From: Dehalococcoidales bacterium
GTDB taxonomy: Bacteria; Chloroflexota; Dehalococcoidia; Dehalococcoidales; UBA5760
DNA length: 48,926 nucleotides
Direction of reading: 5' to 3'
Assembly (NCBI GenBank): GCA_028716225.1
Contig: JAQUQE010000012.1
Coordinates: forward strand, 1-48,926
This document shows, in pieces, positions 8,111-16,031 of the stretch (position 1 is the first letter of the stretch; the number at the start of each line of letters is the position of its first letter). The notes beneath the pieces are model-generated. The model made no database searches and was not told where the DNA came from. It was given only the letters and a program-made list of their open reading frames with translations. The position numbers and the translations under genes were made by a program.

Positions 8111-9057
8111 TGGAACCACCTCCGATCTGACTGCTTGGCGCGTTGGACTACTTCGTCCCATTCGTCTGGGTTGGGTATGTCTACCCCCAGTTGAGCACGT
8201 AGCCGTTCAGGTGTGGTACAGCTGGTGTTCCACGTGGCGTACTCGTACTCGTCTGTCCGGGGCCACCTACCGCAAGACTTGAACAGGCAACCGAAGCATT
8301 CCGAGATACTGTAGCTCTTAGCGTACAGACACTTCTTAGAGAAGTCACAGGCCGGGCGCATATAGGCACCTAACAGAGGGAACATGTCCTTGATCCGCTG
8401 ACGTATCAACCACGCGACGGCTACTGTGTCAGCCTGCTCGTGGAACGATAGGCGCTGGGAGCAGAAGTCCTGGAAGGCTCTGTAGTTACCAGACATCGTG
8501 AACCTCCACTCAACCCCCATGGGCATGATCGCCCTGGCGTTCTGCCAGTTGTGGTTGCCTTCCTTGATCATCTTCTCGTACAGGTCTTTGGTCTGACGGA
8601 AGATGTGGTAGACCTCCTCGTGGTATTCGCCCATGTCTTCTGGCAGGAGCAACGCTGCGTCCAAGTGGTTATTGTCCCTCATGCCTACAGACCCGAATGC
8701 CATTGCTCTATGCCTAGCTATCTGGTCGAAGGATGAACGAGAACACCCTTCTACGGCGAAGGTAAAGTTGATCGCCTCCAGGGCTGATGGTAAGGTGTTG
8801 CGTGATAAGGCAGCATCCACCACTATCAGCCGCCCTTCGGGGGTGGCTTGTTTCCACCTGTCCCCCCACCCTTCTCTGCTACCCCATGTTGCGGAGGCCA
8901 CTTCGTATATAGGCCTGTACGGGTTGTCCGGATATCCTACCATACGGACCTTTATGTGTGATAGGTCTGTATGTATGATGTCCGATCGCTCCGGGTTCAT
9001 GGTGGGCATGGTCCCCATCATGGTCCGCATTGAATCGATCTCTTTTTTTCTGTCCAT
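8107..9057 (-). CDS. thyX: Flavin-dependent thymidylate synthase ThyX-like
   Basis: 316 residues. The ThyX signature is recognisable as RHRAMAFGSVGMR near residues 115-127, in a version diverged from RHRxxSxNExSxR. Other conserved parts are FTFAVEGCSRSSFDQ before it and NYRAFQDFCSQRL after it. The family makes dTMP from dUMP with FAD, NADPH and methylene-tetrahydrofolate. The C-terminal ~80 residues carry six cysteines (CDFSKKC, ECFGCLFKSC), an addition to the usual fold that could hold a metal. The N-terminal ~40 residues are weakly supported and the start could be internal. Confidence 0.85.
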   Translation of the reverse strand: MDRKKEIDSMRTMMGTMPTMNPERSDIIHTDLSHIKVRMVGYPDNPYRPIYEVASATWGSREGWGDRWKQATPEGRLIVVDAALSRNTLPSALEAINFTFAVEGCSRSSFDQIARHRAMAFGSVGMRDNNHLDAALLLPEDMGEYHEEVYHIFRQTKDLYEKMIKEGNHNWQNARAIMPMGVEWRFTMSGNYRAFQDFCSQRLSFHEQADTVAVAWLIRQRIKDMFPLLGAYMRPACDFSKKCLYAKSYSISECFGCLFKSCGRWPRTDEYEYATWNTSCTTPERLRAQLGVDIPNPDEWDEVVQRAKQSDRRWFQ

Positions 9058-9061
9058 CTAC

Positions 9062-9520
9062 TCAGTCTCCTGGGTCTGCATCATGTGGTGTTATTATCAA
9101 CCACAGCTGCCCGTGCTCGTCTTCTGCTAGCTCTGCATAGGCGTGTTGCGGTATGCCCATGTAGTCGAAGTAGAACCCGAGCTCACCATCGTCTCCGTAG
9201 TTGCCTGTCCGAAGCGCCAGTCCTTCTATTAGTACGTCGATGACAACGAAGTCATCTGACGGTACTCCTTCGGAGTTCTCTAACATTTCCCCGAACTCGT
9301 CAGCATAGCAGACGTGCACGCGGTTCATGTAGGTTGACTGGTGCTCCGGCCATACCCACGGAGCCCTTTGAGTCTTGGGGCATGTCACATCTACACGATG
9401 CACAGCCCCCAAGTATCGTCCGCCCCTGTAGCCCTGCACGATCCTATCCTTGTATGGGCCAGTCACGTCGACCTTAGGGATGTGAAAGTTCTTATGGTCT
9501 CTAGGGGGTACGCTCATCAT
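9062..9520 (-). CDS. Hypothetical protein
   Basis: 152 residues, acidic at the C-terminus, no recognised motif. Beta-rich segments (FVVIDVLIEGLAL, WLIITPHD) suggest a compact fold. It lies 4 nt upstream of the ThyX start, so it belongs to the same unit as the nucleotide and polymerase genes. Confidence 0.65.
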   Translation of the reverse strand: MMSVPPRDHKNFHIPKVDVTGPYKDRIVQGYRGGRYLGAVHRVDVTCPKTQRAPWVWPEHQSTYMNRVHVCYADEFGEMLENSEGVPSDDFVVIDVLIEGLALRTGNYGDDGELGFYFDYMGIPQHAYAELAEDEHGQLWLIITPHDADPGD

Positions 9521-9530
9521 AACACCTGTA

Positions 9531-9716
9531 TTAGACGAGCGTCACATACTCCTCTACGATCTTGATGACCTCATCGCGCTTCTTGGCGTTGAAGCACCTT
9601 CGGGCCATCTCCCTCGATTCGATCTGTTGTCCGGCATCTTCGAGCGCCTTCCTGGCAGCTCTGACCAACCCACCTATACCGTGTGGGTCAGTCGGTCTCT
9701 TTACTTCTGGCTTCAT
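9531..9716 (-). CDS. Small phage-type protein, copy 1 of a tandem pair
   Basis: 61 residues. The core GLVRAARKALEDAGQQ...EEYV aligns with GRASRALKDSGQP...SEYV in the next gene. The pattern (RA.RAL..AG) is typical of a widespread small phage family of unknown function, which I recall as a pattern rather than by name. All-helical. Confidence 0.7.
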   Translation of the reverse strand: MKPEVKRPTDPHGIGGLVRAARKALEDAGQQIESREMARRCFNAKKRDEVIKIVEEYVTLV

Positions 9717-9721
9717 AGTAT

Positions 9722-9907
9722 CTACTCCATGTCGACGTACTCGCTGATCTTGGCGAGTGCCTCATCGTACGAATGACACTGTTGTACAGCGTCACACATC
9801 TCAGTCGCTCTCTCGGGCTGGCCGGAATCTTTCAATGCTCGGCTAGCCCGCCCCATTATGGAAAAGATGTTACCATCCTCCCCAACCACTTTAATGCTTG
9901 GGTTCAT
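9722..9907 (-). CDS. Small phage-type protein, copy 2 of a tandem pair
   Basis: 61 residues. The N-terminus KVVGEDGNIFSIMGRASRAL is close to the common version of this small phage family. It is a diverged duplicate of the gene at 9531-9716, with the same length and the same helix order. The 3' end of the gene before it overlaps this one by 17 nt. Confidence 0.75.
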   Translation of the reverse strand: MNPSIKVVGEDGNIFSIMGRASRALKDSGQPERATEMCDAVQQCHSYDEALAKISEYVDME

Positions 9908-10307
9908 TGTTGTCCTCCCTCTTGTGTCCTCGAATGTTGTAAGGACCGTAAGCCCAGTACTCGATCCCTTGTCCGCCCGACCAGGCGGAGTTGTCGTCGA
10001 GCTGGATGAACTTAGTAGCCGTCATCACCAGGCTACCTCTGACCGTGATCTTTGCCCCGATCGGGTTTGATGCCCGCCATTCTCTGCACCACTTCATGAG
10101 CTGTTTCCTACCGAGCTTCCTAGCAGCTACCCTTCCTAGACTACGAGGCGTTGCTAGTGGTACTTCGTACTGCTGTTCGACCAGGAACCCACCATACCGT
10201 ATTATCAGCAGGTACTCAACATCCTCATACAACCGTACCTCGCTGGAGAATCTTCGTATGAAGTTCATTGTCTTGGTGCTCTTGCCTACCCCGTCTATGC
10301 GTGCCAT
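9891..10307 (-). CDS. Hypothetical basic protein
   Basis: 138 residues, rich in Arg/Lys in the middle (VAARKLGRKQLMKWCREWR). A GVGKST string near the N-terminus resembles a P-loop, but nothing downstream supports a nucleotide-binding fold, and an internal ATG (MNFIRRFSS) is an alternative start. Function unknown. Confidence 0.6.
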   Translation of the reverse strand: MARIDGVGKSTKTMNFIRRFSSEVRLYEDVEYLLIIRYGGFLVEQQYEVPLATPRSLGRVAARKLGRKQLMKWCREWRASNPIGAKITVRGSLVMTATKFIQLDDNSAWSGGQGIEYWAYGPYNIRGHKREDNNEPKH

Positions 10308-10311
10308 AAGA

Positions 10312-11226
10312 TCACCCGAGGTACTTCTGTATCAAGCGCTCAAGCCCTAATACTCGGATGGCGCCGGAGTGAAGGTCTAGCCACTTGTTGTAAGGCCTGT
10401 CAACCAGATACCCCTGTATGCCATTCGCAGCTGCGTTGTTAATCGCGATAGGATCATCATCTACCAGGGCTATTGCTCTAGGAGCCTCCTGGTGTAGCTT
10501 CAGGGCCTTATCCCTGCCCCAAAGGAACGCATCGTATGGGAGTTCGTGATCGGCCATCCACTCTATGGCATCAGCTTGTGTCCGTTTGTACTCTTTGTAT
10601 GGCCGGGCGGACATGATCACGATTCTGTACCCTCTGTTTTTCAACTGCTCCAGGAACGGCTTGGCATACGGGGTTGGTTCAGCCCACATACACTCGTAGC
10701 CACCATCCCTGAACTCGTGCTTCAGTCTGATGTGGTCTTCCTGGCTGATAGGTAGCCCGCCTGGCAGTGTACCGACGAAGTCCCTTATCGTGAACGATGT
10801 ACCCAGCCTGTTATTGACATAACTTATCCAGTTATCTGGGTAGTTTGCTAGTACCCCATCAAGGTCAACGGCAACGATTCTAACTGCGGGGTCAGTCTTC
10901 CAGAGAGCTAGCTTCTGCTCCCACATATATCGTTGCTCAACCACCTCGGACTTGAGGATGAAGTACTCGAAAAAGTCAGAGGATGTGATGCCGAAAGAGT
11001 CTAGGGTGTTGATTAGGAACTTAAAAATATCAACTCCCTCCTCGAGTATGCCAGACTTCGAGGGTTCGGGCTTGTTGAACCTGAATGCCCGCCAGTCTCC
11101 CATGGCATCCAATAGTTCAGTGTTCTCTGTGAACATGCTCAAGACCATGTCTTTAGCATGTGGTATCACTTTGGCAGTGTCGTTAGGATCGATGAACTTC
11201 CTATTGAACTCTACCTGCCTTTTCCA
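10312..11226 (-). CDS. All-alpha dUTPase/NTP pyrophosphatase fused to HAD phosphatase
   Basis: 304 residues. The N-terminal half has the all-alpha (dimeric dUTPase/MazG-type) signature E35xxE38 and E64xxD67, spaced as in that superfamily. The C-terminal half is a HAD hydrolase: VAVDLDGVLANY (D122, D124), IMSARP and ALVDDDP, close to 5'(3')-deoxyribonucleotidases. Together they could hydrolyse (d)UTP to dUMP and then act on a nucleotide monophosphate. The ATG at 11226 starts the first dUTPase helix; the frame also extends to a GTG at 11289. It overlaps the zinc-binding gene upstream. Confidence 0.85.
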   Translation of the reverse strand, partial: WKRQVEFNRKFIDPNDTAKVIPHAKDMVLSMFTENTELLDAMGDWRAFRFNKPEPSKSGILEEGVDIFKFLINTLDSFGITSSDFFEYFILKSEVVEQRYMWEQKLALWKTDPAVRIVAVDLDGVLANYPDNWISYVNNRLGTSFTIRDFVGTLPGGLPISQEDHIRLKHEFRDGGYECMWAEPTPYAKPFLEQLKNRGYRIVIMSARPYKEYKRTQADAIEWMADHELPYDAFLWGRDKALKLHQEAPRAIALVDDDPIAINNAAANGIQGYLVDRPYNKWLDLHSGAIRVLGLERLIQKYLG

Positions 11227-11444
11227 CATTTCTTTGAGTGTATCCGTGTTCCTCCCTCCACCGGTTCTATAGCCCCACAGTAATAGCACAGGTGGGGTCC
11301 TCTGTGATTGGGTTTACCATTACAGAAATGAGTTGTCGATTCGAGATTGGTGTTCTTGGCACAACGTCCCCACCGGTGCCCACACCTGGTGGGTGCGCCT
11401 ATCGGCCTTCTACGGTCGCCTTTATCAATAGCCACGAGCACCAA
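11211..11444 (-). CDS. Small Cys/His-rich zinc-binding protein
   Basis: About 77 residues with a non-ATG start (TTG at 11444 or GTG at 11441). The spacing CGHRWGRC...FC...H...PHLCYYCG...H...C suggests two zinc sites. No family recognised. It overlaps both neighbours slightly. Confidence 0.6.
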   Translation of the reverse strand: MVLVAIDKGDRRRPIGAPTRCGHRWGRCAKNTNLESTTHFCNGKPNHRGPHLCYYCGAIEPVEGGTRIHSKKCGKGR

Positions 11445-12273
11445 GCTCCCGTATGTCTTTCAGAGCATCCTTGAATAAGTACCCATTCTCCCACTTGGCC
11501 CACCTACCAACCCGTGGTATTCCTTCCCACGGTACTGGTGCGGACACTAGCTTACCATACTGGAAGATCTTTTCCCCTGGTAAGTCTAGGGGGAGGTAGG
11601 ACTCGACCACTACCCAGGGTTCCATCCACTTAGTTATCCTATGGGCCTTACAGTCTAGAAGGTACAGATACTCGTAGTCTGTATCATATATGTTAACCGG
11701 GAACAAGTCCGCCGGGGCTTTAGCTATGTGTATTGGCTTGTATTGGTAGCTCAACGGCTTGCACCGGAGCTTACTCATAAGTGGGGCTGGTAGAGTGCTG
11801 ATGATCGTGCTGGCTTTGTATGTTGCGAATCTACACCTAACACGATCTTCGCTGATTCCTAATACCTCGTCCCCGATTATCCTATCGCCACACCAGGCAT
11901 GTAATGACTGATACAACTGCTCCATAGTCACCTCGTATATCTGGTGACTACCATCCGCATGCTTGGCGGCGTATTCTGGACTCATGTCCCTATTGTACGT
12001 CCGTTGGTGATATTCTGATAGTACCGCAGTGGTCGGCGGCTCTACCCGCTTACCCTTGAGGTACCCATATTGAATAGTCCTGGTGCCTATCTGAAGGCCT
12101 AAACTGGCCAGCAGCTCCGAGGACAACGCTGAGACGTGAAGGTAGTACGGACCTTCAGATAGACTTGGAATGTGTGGGGGTGTGGATATGACCTGGTAGT
12201 CTTCAAAGTAGTATGCGGCAGCCAACCCGGTTATCCCGCCGCCTAGGATGTACTTACCCTTAGTGCTTGACAT
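11425..12273 (-). CDS. FAD/NAD(P)-binding oxidoreductase, UDP-galactopyranose-mutase-like
   Basis: 282 residues. The N-terminal dinucleotide-binding motif is ILGGGITGLAAAYYF, and the C-terminus VGRWAKWENGYLFKD resembles the end of amine-oxidase/UDP-galactopyranose-mutase-type flavoproteins. It is shorter than a typical mutase (~370). Possible substrates are a sugar nucleotide, linking it to the glycosyltransferases, a lipid, or a modified base. It overlaps the P-loop kinase upstream by 14 nt. Confidence 0.7.
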   Translation of the reverse strand: MSSTKGKYILGGGITGLAAAYYFEDYQVISTPPHIPSLSEGPYYLHVSALSSELLASLGLQIGTRTIQYGYLKGKRVEPPTTAVLSEYHQRTYNRDMSPEYAAKHADGSHQIYEVTMEQLYQSLHAWCGDRIIGDEVLGISEDRVRCRFATYKASTIISTLPAPLMSKLRCKPLSYQYKPIHIAKAPADLFPVNIYDTDYEYLYLLDCKAHRITKWMEPWVVVESYLPLDLPGEKIFQYGKLVSAPVPWEGIPRVGRWAKWENGYLFKDALKDIRELGARGY

Positions 12274-12760
12274 CGTTGATCACCGAGGGTATCCAGTCGC
12301 ATATCGCCTTCACACACTGATAAATACTGTATTGGTCTGTCTTGATACGCAAGATAGGATAGTGTGTACTCGCATAGTCCACTAGGCGATCGTACTCCTT
12401 TTGCTGCTCTTGCTTATGCTTGTCTTCCCAGTCCCGCTCTAGCCAGACGAATGCAGTATCTTTAGGTACCATCGCCCAATCTCGTCGAGGCACTTCTCCT
12501 GTGCGACACAACAGCTCGTCGTATGCCCACTGACTCACGACGGGCATACGATCGATGAGCATGTCTATCCTATCGAATGGCACCTTGTTCAGTATGCTCA
12601 TTTGCTCCAGGACAAAGATGTCGTGGTGCCCCGCGGTAACTCTGAACTTACGAACAACAGGGTCCCTGGTGATCGCCGGGATACCCGTACGCTCTGCAAC
12701 TAATGATATTAAGGTTGATTTACCAACGCCAGATGGTCCTTCAAATGCGATTAAAACCAT
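12260..12760 (-). CDS. P-loop nucleotide kinase-like protein
   Basis: 166 residues. Walker A GPSGVGKST at about 8-16; the acidic RIDMLIDRMPVVSQWAY corresponds to the DRx substrate region of thymidylate-kinase-type enzymes. A lid region rich in Lys/Glu (KHKQEQQKEYDR) follows. This is the second kinase of this fold in the window, distinct from the canonical thymidylate kinase at 24753. Substrate unknown; a viral nucleotide or DNA-base kinase is possible. Confidence 0.8.
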   Translation of the reverse strand: MVLIAFEGPSGVGKSTLISLVAERTGIPAITRDPVVRKFRVTAGHHDIFVLEQMSILNKVPFDRIDMLIDRMPVVSQWAYDELLCRTGEVPRRDWAMVPKDTAFVWLERDWEDKHKQEQQKEYDRLVDYASTHYPILRIKTDQYSIYQCVKAICDWIPSVINDVKH

Positions 12761-12761
12761 G

Positions 12762-12974
12762 TCACTTACCTCCCGGTCCTATCATCCTGGTGTAGTGTAA
12801 CATACTACACAGTGGGTTCTCGCAACGGTACTTAGCCATGGGCTTACCGTTTTCCGGACTACGAGCCTTGCCTAAGAGCCTCGCCGGTTTATGACAGAAC
12901 GGACAGAACTCAATACCACCCGGGATGTTGGTATTTACTAACGCCGGTTTCCTATATGCTGCATCCCCGCTCAT
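12762..12974 (-). CDS. Zinc-ribbon protein, first gene of the polymerase unit
   Basis: 70 residues with CPFC and a second pair CENPLC, forming a one-domain zinc ribbon. It is the first gene behind the promoter at 13020-13061, about 46 nt after the TATA box. It may bind DNA, RNA or RNA polymerase; nothing in the sequence decides. Confidence 0.7.
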   Translation of the reverse strand: MSGDAAYRKPALVNTNIPGGIEFCPFCHKPARLLGKARSPENGKPMAKYRCENPLCSMLHYTRMIGPGGK

Positions 12975-13019
12975 TGTTGTCCTCCTATTATACTATGTAC
13001 CAAGAGATGCGGATATCGG

Positions 13020-13061
13020 TATATAAAAGGGTACCATAGATAGTTCGATGATTACGAACTA
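13020..13061 (-). promoter_or_regulatory. Leftward promoter with shared operator (site B, strongest)
   Basis: TATATAAA at 13020-13027 (TTTATATA on the minus strand). Thirteen bases upstream is TAGTTCG-atgatta-CGAACTA at 13041-13061; the perfect arms extend to 11 bp (13037-13047 and 13055-13065). It controls the unit that runs through the kinase, flavoprotein, ThyX/ThyA, polymerase and primase genes. Confidence 0.85.
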
Positions 13062-13074
13062 TCTAGGTGCTGGC

Positions 13075-14004
13075 CTAAGAGAGTTTGTATGCGTAGTACA
13101 TTACATCATCTACCATGAAGCCGGCTGGAGCTTCATTAGCTGCCCCTATCATTTTGGGTATACCCTGCTCTTCGACGAGCATTTCACGCAGGGTTGCAGT
13201 CTTTCCCAGGGAGTCGATCAGGGCTTCGAATATGGTGTTCTGATCGCCTGTTGGTATACGTTTGAGGGCCTTGATAGCGGTGGATGGCAGCTCGGTGAGC
13301 TTGATGATCTTCTCCGGCTCCAGCTCTGATAGGTTGTCGAGTGCGACTTCGTCGAGATATATGTCGCGACTGACCTCCGTGAATATGATCCACCGAGGGT
13401 GTGTGCTCTTCTCCAGGGCTTCGATCAATGTCTCAATGTGCTCCGCGGCGACCATGTTGAAGTTGTAGGTGCGAGCACTTCCATTCTCCCCGGTACGTTC
13501 TATGACGTCGGAGACTACTTCCAGATCAGCCGGTTGCTCCGATGGGGCTCTACCGCATTCGAGTATCATGACATCCGTATCATCCCTGGCCCGACCAGTG
13601 ATGACTAGAGCCCTACACCAGCCGTTGAACACTTCTATCTCGGCTAGCCCAATCTGGTCGTTATCGTCACCACTGTCGAGCTCTAGTATGAACCCGTGAA
13701 TGACCTCTCCGTCTGGTAGTTCGTAGTCGACCATAGGCCCCATAACACCGTCGAGCCCAACTAATTCAATGCTGGTAACATTGAAGTTCTCGACCTGTAG
13801 ATCGGGATGTCTGCCTTCGGGGTGTGCGTCGTATATTAATACGACGTCTATGGTATCGCACCCTTCGGTATCGGCGGATTGGGGTTCAGCCCTGGGTTCA
13901 CCCGGGGTGATGATCACGTGTGTGACTACCCCCGCGTACAGGTGTCCGTATAGGCCTGATATGTTCTCGTTGATCAATCGATCAACTGCTATCTTGTCGT
14001 CCAT
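13075..14004 (-). CDS. Large acidic hypothetical protein
   Basis: 309 residues, strongly acidic, with beta-rich N-terminal two-thirds and a helical C-terminus (DYNxIF-like segment and TATLREMLVEEQGIP). I recognise no family. It is the last gene of the unit that begins at the helicase. Its 3' end lies 9 bp from the extended operator arm of the next promoter. Confidence 0.65.
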   Translation of the reverse strand: MDDKIAVDRLINENISGLYGHLYAGVVTHVIITPGEPRAEPQSADTEGCDTIDVVLIYDAHPEGRHPDLQVENFNVTSIELVGLDGVMGPMVDYELPDGEVIHGFILELDSGDDNDQIGLAEIEVFNGWCRALVITGRARDDTDVMILECGRAPSEQPADLEVVSDVIERTGENGSARTYNFNMVAAEHIETLIEALEKSTHPRWIIFTEVSRDIYLDEVALDNLSELEPEKIIKLTELPSTAIKALKRIPTGDQNTIFEALIDSLGKTATLREMLVEEQGIPKMIGAANEAPAGFMVDDVMYYAYKLS

Positions 14005-14005
14005 C

Positions 14006-14188
14006 TTACTCCTCCAACTGTATGATCTTGAAGCGCGGACGTTGCTTAGTCCTATGCCGCACCTCCACCTCTATTGGAAGGCCACACTCAACACAACCAC
14101 CTTCGTAGATGGTTTTGTTAATGTCGCCTTGCCAGTCTCTCTTCGACAGCTCGTTTAGCTGCCCGCAACCGGGGCAATGTATTTTCAT
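14006..14188 (-). CDS. Zinc-ribbon protein
   Basis: 60 residues with CPGC and CVEC pairs and a basic C-terminus (RHRTKQRPRFK). It overlaps the next gene by 71 nt in another frame, which lowers confidence, but both frames encode Cys-pair proteins with plausible starts. Confidence 0.6.
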   Translation of the reverse strand: MKIHCPGCGQLNELSKRDWQGDINKTIYEGGCVECGLPIEVEVRHRTKQRPRFKIIQLEE

Positions 14189-14372
14189 GTCTCCTCCCCT
14201 TCCAGGCTAGGCGCTTCCAGTACGGCTGGGCTTCAATGTAGCACTCTTCGCACAATATGACCCCATCGTATTGCCACCCCTTTGCCACGACCACACCGCA
14301 GTCGTGACAAACGAATACGGGGGAGCTACTTACCAGGTCCGGCCTCGGCAGGTCTATCAGTACCTTGTTCAT
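14118..14372 (-). CDS. Zinc-ribbon protein
   Basis: 84 residues with CHDC and CEEC pairs and a long basic helix at the C-terminus (RLRAAKRAVEERLARR). A TATA-like TATATATA lies 33 nt upstream of the ATG, so it may have its own short-leader transcript. Confidence 0.65.
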   Translation of the reverse strand: MNKVLIDLPRPDLVSSSPVFVCHDCGVVVAKGWQYDGVILCEECYIEAQPYWKRLAWKGRRHENTLPRLRAAKRAVEERLARRH

Positions 14373-14404
14373 GGTTCCCTCCGTATTACGTACAGCCTTG
14401 GAAG

Positions 14405-14412
14405 TATATATA
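14405..14412 (-). promoter_or_regulatory. TATA box without the shared operator
   Basis: TATATATA, about 33 nt before the ATG at 14372. The expected operator position (about 14425-14446) shows no match to the repeat, so this would be an independently controlled internal promoter. Confidence 0.45.
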
Positions 14413-14414
14413 GT

Positions 14415-14807
14415 TCAGAGATACTCGGAGAAGGAGCCCTCCGCGTCTTCGAGCTTCTCCTTGGCGTGGTCCAGTGCCTCCTCGGACAGTTCATCGAACT
14501 CGGATTTATCGACCAGCTCGCCCAAGTCCTCTTTAGCCCCCTCAAGAGAATCCGCAGCATCACTTAGGTTGCTGGCCTGCTCAGCTAGCTCCTCCTGCTG
14601 TGTCAGGTTGGCAACATTGCCTGATCGATCCTCCAGTTCCCCCGACAACTCCCTGAGCTTGTCCATGGCCTCGGATAGGGCCGAGTCCGTACTGTCCAGC
14701 ATCTCTTTGCTGCACAGCTGGTCTTCCAGCATCTGATCGATGTTGCTATTTGCGTTATCTATGCTCTCTTGCACCTCATTGAGTATTTGTCTATCTTTTC
14801 TGTTCAC
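14415..14807 (-). CDS. Acidic coiled-coil protein
   Basis: 130 residues from the GTG at 14807, chosen because GGAGGGG sits 5 nt upstream; a longer frame reaches 14873. Almost the whole chain shows heptad-like Leu/Ala spacing with many Glu/Asp, ending in YL. No catalytic motif. It may mimic DNA or act as an oligomeric scaffold (inference). Confidence 0.7.
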   Translation of the reverse strand: MNRKDRQILNEVQESIDNANSNIDQMLEDQLCSKEMLDSTDSALSEAMDKLRELSGELEDRSGNVANLTQQEELAEQASNLSDAADSLEGAKEDLGELVDKSEFDELSEEALDHAKEKLEDAEGSFSEYL

Positions 14808-15009
14808 GTACACCCCTCCGTATCCTACGGATGTTCGTTCGTAGTGTTTCATCAGCCCAAATTCCGGCAGCATGGGGGCGGATGTGACCGTCCTTGGTTA
14901 TAGCCGCCTTGTTGGGGTCAATAACCAGGACACCCCACTCAGTCCGCAGCACCAGCAATCCTCTTGCCGTTGCTTCGTCGTGAGTCTTAGGTACTTGCAG
15001 TTCTGCCAT
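14791..15009 (-). CDS. Small basic hypothetical protein
   Basis: 72 residues from the ATG at 15009, which follows a GGGGGGAG ribosome site. The C-terminus is Arg-rich (LRTNIRRIRRGVREQKR). No family recognised. The 3' end overlaps the coiled-coil gene by 17 nt. Confidence 0.6.
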   Translation of the reverse strand: MAELQVPKTHDEATARGLLVLRTEWGVLVIDPNKAAITKDGHIRPHAAGIWADETLRTNIRRIRRGVREQKR

Positions 15010-15020
15010 ACTCCCCCCGT

Positions 15021-15263
15021 CTACCACGGCTTCGGCCATGGGCGTTCTGCTCCTTTCGGTGCAGGCGTGTATCCCATGGAAGTGAGACATTGCACGAAGA
15101 ACTTGTGCGGGTCACCCCCACACGGGTTGTTCTTCCTCTTGTAGGAGATGGTAGTGTTCCCGTACTTGCCTCTGAGGATGATGTGGTCCTTATGCACGAT
15201 CGCTCCTCGCTCCTTAGTTAACTCCGAACCGGAGTTCGGAGGGTTCCATCGCTCTCTTGCCAT
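15021..15263 (-). CDS. Small basic hypothetical protein
   Basis: 80 residues, Lys/Pro-rich, with two cysteines (NPCGG, QCLTS) and a Pro/Trp C-terminus. Possibly nucleic-acid-binding by charge, but I see no known fold. Confidence 0.55.
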   Translation of the reverse strand: MARERWNPPNSGSELTKERGAIVHKDHIILRGKYGNTTISYKRKNNPCGGDPHKFFVQCLTSMGYTPAPKGAERPWPKPW

Positions 15264-15272
15264 ATTATCGCC

Positions 15273-16031
15273 TCACAGGTCCTGCGGCGTCAAGTCCGCC
15301 GCTCCACAGTTGGCCAGCTTGAACATGACACTCCCGCCGGACTCTTTCGCCCTGTGCTTACGGAGGAATGCCTCTCTCACTGGTCTGTCGGTCGCTGGTA
15401 TGGTAATCTCGATGATGATCTTAGGTATGTATCCGAACGCCCTACCACCGATCGTCGGTGTCTCTGACTTCGTGCCCATTGAGGACTGGATTACCGATGC
15501 CGGCCAACTACTCGCCGTGGCCACACAGTCATACTGGATGGACAACCGCCTCAGAGCTAGTAGTTCCTGGTCCAATTTGCCCGTGTACTCAGATAGAGTT
15601 AGTAACTTGTCACGAGCGTCCGCACGTATGACTATCCCCCGATAGATGGCAGTCATAGCGTCCGCAGCTACCAGAAGGCACTTGTGCCCCTTCTTTTTGA
15701 GGCTGTCTTCCAGTCCCATGATGGCCTTATGCTGCTCATCGAACGTGGAGGGGTTCCAATACATTAGGTGCTTCCTGATCTCCTCCGGGTCTAGTCCCAT
15801 CGCTGTCCATATCTGTGCTGCACGGTCGAAGTCGAACCCACCATCACCGTCGATCACATAGAAGTACTCGTTATGAGCGAGTGGCTTCGCCTTGGCTATG
15901 AGTCCTATCGGGATGTGAGCGGTCAGGGTTGTCTTCCCTGCCGCCGTCTGCCCGTAGAACAGGTGTAGGACCTTGGTCTCATAGCCGCCAAACAGCTCGT
16001 CCAAGGCTTTAACTCCTGTCGGATATATCAC
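15273..16031 (-). CDS. RadA/RadB-like recombinase ATPase
   Basis: 252 residues. Walker A GQTAAGKTT at 27-35 and a Walker B-like LLVAADAMTA. It opens with PTGVKALDELFGGYETK, the classic start of archaeal RadA/RadB and KaiC-like proteins, and there is no N-terminal HhH domain, as in RadB. This family promotes or regulates strand exchange. It overlaps the next upstream gene by 4 nt (ATGA). Confidence 0.88.
   Translation of the reverse strand: MIYPTGVKALDELFGGYETKVLHLFYGQTAAGKTTLTAHIPIGLIAKAKPLAHNEYFYVIDGDGGFDFDRAAQIWTAMGLDPEEIRKHLMYWNPSTFDEQHKAIMGLEDSLKKKGHKCLLVAADAMTAIYRGIVIRADARDKLLTLSEYTGKLDQELLALRRLSIQYDCVATASSWPASVIQSSMGTKSETPTIGGRAFGYIPKIIIEITIPATDRPVREAFLRKHRAKESGGSVMFKLANCGAADLTPQDL

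Noticed and set aside
9891-10307. GVGKST in the 138-residue protein as a P-loop ATPase
   Set aside because: The motif is at the extreme N-terminus with no preceding strand, no Walker B and the wrong surrounding fold.
14405-14446. TAGTTCA next to the TATA box at 14405 as an operator copy
   Set aside because: It abuts the TATA box directly and lacks the second arm and the 12-13 bp gap.
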